From: Alteribacillus bidgolensis | GTDB lineage: Bacteria > Bacillota > Bacilli > Bacillales > Marinococcaceae | NCBI RefSeq assembly: GCF_002886255.1 | Contig: NZ_KZ614149.1 | Coordinates: 2,294,001 to 2,358,000 of the forward strand | DNA: 64,000 nucleotides | Direction of reading: 5' to 3' | Shown: piece by piece, positions 62,785 through 64,000 of the stretch | How the letters are laid out: every line of letters starts with the position of its first letter | How positions within the stretch are numbered: the stretch's first letter is position 1 | Notes under the pieces: generated by a model | What the model saw: only the letters and a program-made list of their open reading frames with translations | Databases searched by the model: none | Told to the model about the DNA's origin: nothing | Made by a program: the position numbers and the translations under genes

Positions 62785-63747
62785 TTACGTTTTTTCTAGT
62801 TGTACGGTCTCGCCTTTTCGAATTTTTTCTGCTAATTGATCAATTTTTCGAAGGCGGTGATTGACCCCTGATTTACTTACTGGACCATTTGGCACCATTT
62901 CTCCAAGCTCTTTTAGGGTAACGTCTTGATGTTTGACACGAAGCTCTGCGATTTCTCTAACTTTATCTGGTAAATGCTGCAGGCCTATTTCATTGTCAAC
63001 GAGCTGAATATTTTCCACTTGTCTCAATGCTGCACCGACTGTTTTGTTTAAGTTAGCGGTTTCGCAATTGACAAGACGGTTTACCGAATTTCTCATATCC
63101 TTCATAATACGGACATCTTCAAAATAAAGTAGAGCCTGATGGGCACCTATGACATTTAGAAATTCTGTTATTTTTTCACTTTCTTTAATGTATAAGATAA
63201 ACCCTTTTTTTCTTTCTAAACTTTTTGAAGGAAGGTAAAATTCATGTAATAAGTCACGTAATGCTTTATTATGTTCCTCATATAAAGAAAATATTTCTAA
63301 ATGATAAGACGAGGTTTCTGGATGATTGACCGATCCCCCCGCTAAAAAAGCTCCTCGTAAATACGCACGTTTACAGCAGTTGCTTTTAATAATATCAGGA
63401 GAAATCGAACGAATAAAACGATACCCGTCTTTCATAATGCTTAAATCACTTAAAAGCTCCCGTGCTTCTTCTGAGATACGCACTAAGTATACGTTATTTT
63501 TTTTTAAACGCATCTTTTTTCTTACCATCAATTCAACAACCGTTCCTCGGTATACCTTTTTTATTAACTTGTATATACGCCGCGCTATTGCTGCATTTTC
63601 AGTAGAAACATCTAAAAGCATCTCTTTATTTCCAAAAGATATAGAACCATTCATTCTTATTAATGCAGCCAGTTCAGCTTTCGCACAACAATCATCTGTC
63701 TCAAATTGAGTTAACTCTTTTTTTGTCATAGCCGCAAAGGATGACAT
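62785..63747 (-). CDS. whiA: WhiA, DNA-binding protein
   Basis: 320 residues. N-terminal LAGLIDADG-like fold (KAYLRGAFLAGGSVNHPETS near 125) and C-terminal helix-turn-helix (LKELGEMVPNGPVSKSGVNH near 285). In Bacillus it links cell division and chromosome segregation to metabolism. In the yvcK-whiA-crh block. Confidence 0.94.
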   Translation of the reverse strand: MSSFAAMTKKELTQFETDDCCAKAELAALIRMNGSISFGNKEMLLDVSTENAAIARRIYKLIKKVYRGTVVELMVRKKMRLKKNNVYLVRISEEARELLSDLSIMKDGYRFIRSISPDIIKSNCCKRAYLRGAFLAGGSVNHPETSSYHLEIFSLYEEHNKALRDLLHEFYLPSKSLERKKGFILYIKESEKITEFLNVIGAHQALLYFEDVRIMKDMRNSVNRLVNCETANLNKTVGAALRQVENIQLVDNEIGLQHLPDKVREIAELRVKHQDVTLKELGEMVPNGPVSKSGVNHRLRKIDQLAEKIRKGETVQLEKT

Positions 63748-63815
63748 GGTTGAATCACCGCCCTTTTACTCTTTAGGGCCGTATCTTTTCAGAAGCGGCC
63801 TTTCCTGCCTTTTCT

Positions 63816-64000
63816 TTATAGTTCGGTTAATAAAGACTGAGAAACTTTTACTGCATCGTGGCGTAAAAGATTATCTTTAAATTGCATAAACTCATCTTTA
63901 ATGACTCTCAAGCCAAGATTGTCTATTTTGTTATCATCACAGTGAACCGGTGCAGCATTCTCCTCTTGGTAACGCTTAATAATAGTTTCCGGGATGCTGC
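63816..64000 (-). CDS. glmR: YvcK/GlmR gluconeogenesis factor, C-terminal end only
   Basis: About 61 codons at the window's right edge reading SIPETIIKRYQEENAAPVHC ... IDNLGLRVIKDEFM ... VSQSLLTEL, ending at TAA 63816-63818. It fits the C-terminus of YvcK (GlmR), a UDP-sugar binding regulator of cell-wall precursor synthesis, and its place ahead of whiA agrees. The rest lies beyond the edge. Confidence 0.85.
   Translation of the reverse strand, partial: SIPETIIKRYQEENAAPVHCDDNKIDNLGLRVIKDEFMQFKDNLLRHDAVKVSQSLLTEL

Noticed and set aside
1..64000. CRISPR arrays, rRNA or tRNA genes, prophage genes
   Set aside because: Looked for and not seen; the only short tandem repeats (29802-29842) are too short and irregular for CRISPR.

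Overview
The window reads as chromosome of a low-GC, endospore-forming Bacillaceae, probably salt-tolerant. The signs are a gerABC receptor operon and Spo0M (spore former), a Bacillus-type cggR-gapA-pgk-tpiA-gpmI-eno operon, Crh with Gln15, SigL, an rnr-smpB-ssrA block, CcpA-type cre sites, and an unusual load of BCCT betaine-type transporters (two intact, three broken). Genus is not determined.

Layout. 1-11.35 kb: a minus-strand catabolic island: aldehyde dehydrogenase (cut by the left edge), AEC permease, MhpD-type hydratase, MDR oxidoreductase, a 2-oxoacid:ferredoxin oxidoreductase with its ferredoxin, a Rieske protein with an ACMSD-like amidohydrolase, then a frameshifted BCCT and a wrecked ferredoxin-NADP reductase. 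11.9-16.0 kb: a germinant-receptor operon between two near-identical terminators. 16.6-18.7 kb: IS3 remnant, spo0M, BCCT remnant. 19.0-27.5 kb: a Rieske-oxygenase cluster (OCD-like protein, P5C-dehydrogenase-like ALDH, oxygenase, Rieske ferredoxin, reductase, BCCT, small lipoyl-fold protein) divergent from an RpiR regulator; it looks built to demethylate and oxidise a betaine such as proline betaine (inference). 28-29.5 kb: YdcZ-type transporter and divergent LysR. 29.9-32.5 kb: an inverted second copy of the FNR-BCCT cassette plus scraps of the Rieske/amidohydrolase genes. 32.7-35.4 kb: LysM-GMC oxidoreductase and an ISL3 remnant. 35.6-40.6 kb: ssrA, smpB, rnr and two esterases. 40.8-51.4 kb: uronate catabolism (uxuB, uxuA, two dehydrogenases, TRAP transporter, GntR; then kdgR-kdgK-eda) set between the esterases and secG. 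51.8-61.6 kb: secG, glycolytic operon with cggR, sigL and an amphi-Trp gene. 61.8 kb to the end: clpP, crh, whiA and the C-terminus of yvcK/glmR.

How it fits together. The left island and the 30-kb cassette share a regulatory signature: two ATCNNGAT 8-mers exactly 17 bp apart, found upstream of korA, the amidohydrolase-Rieske pair and both FNR-BCCT copies, beside cre or cre-like sites at three of the four. This suggests one regulon for uptake and oxidative breakdown of a betaine-like compound, with electrons handled by ferredoxin, Rieske protein and FNR, under catabolite repression. The uronate genes lead through mannonate and KDG to KDPG, and the aldolase products feed the neighbouring glycolytic operon. 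The duplicated and decaying copies show that the betaine-related region is in flux, whereas the right third is conserved housekeeping.
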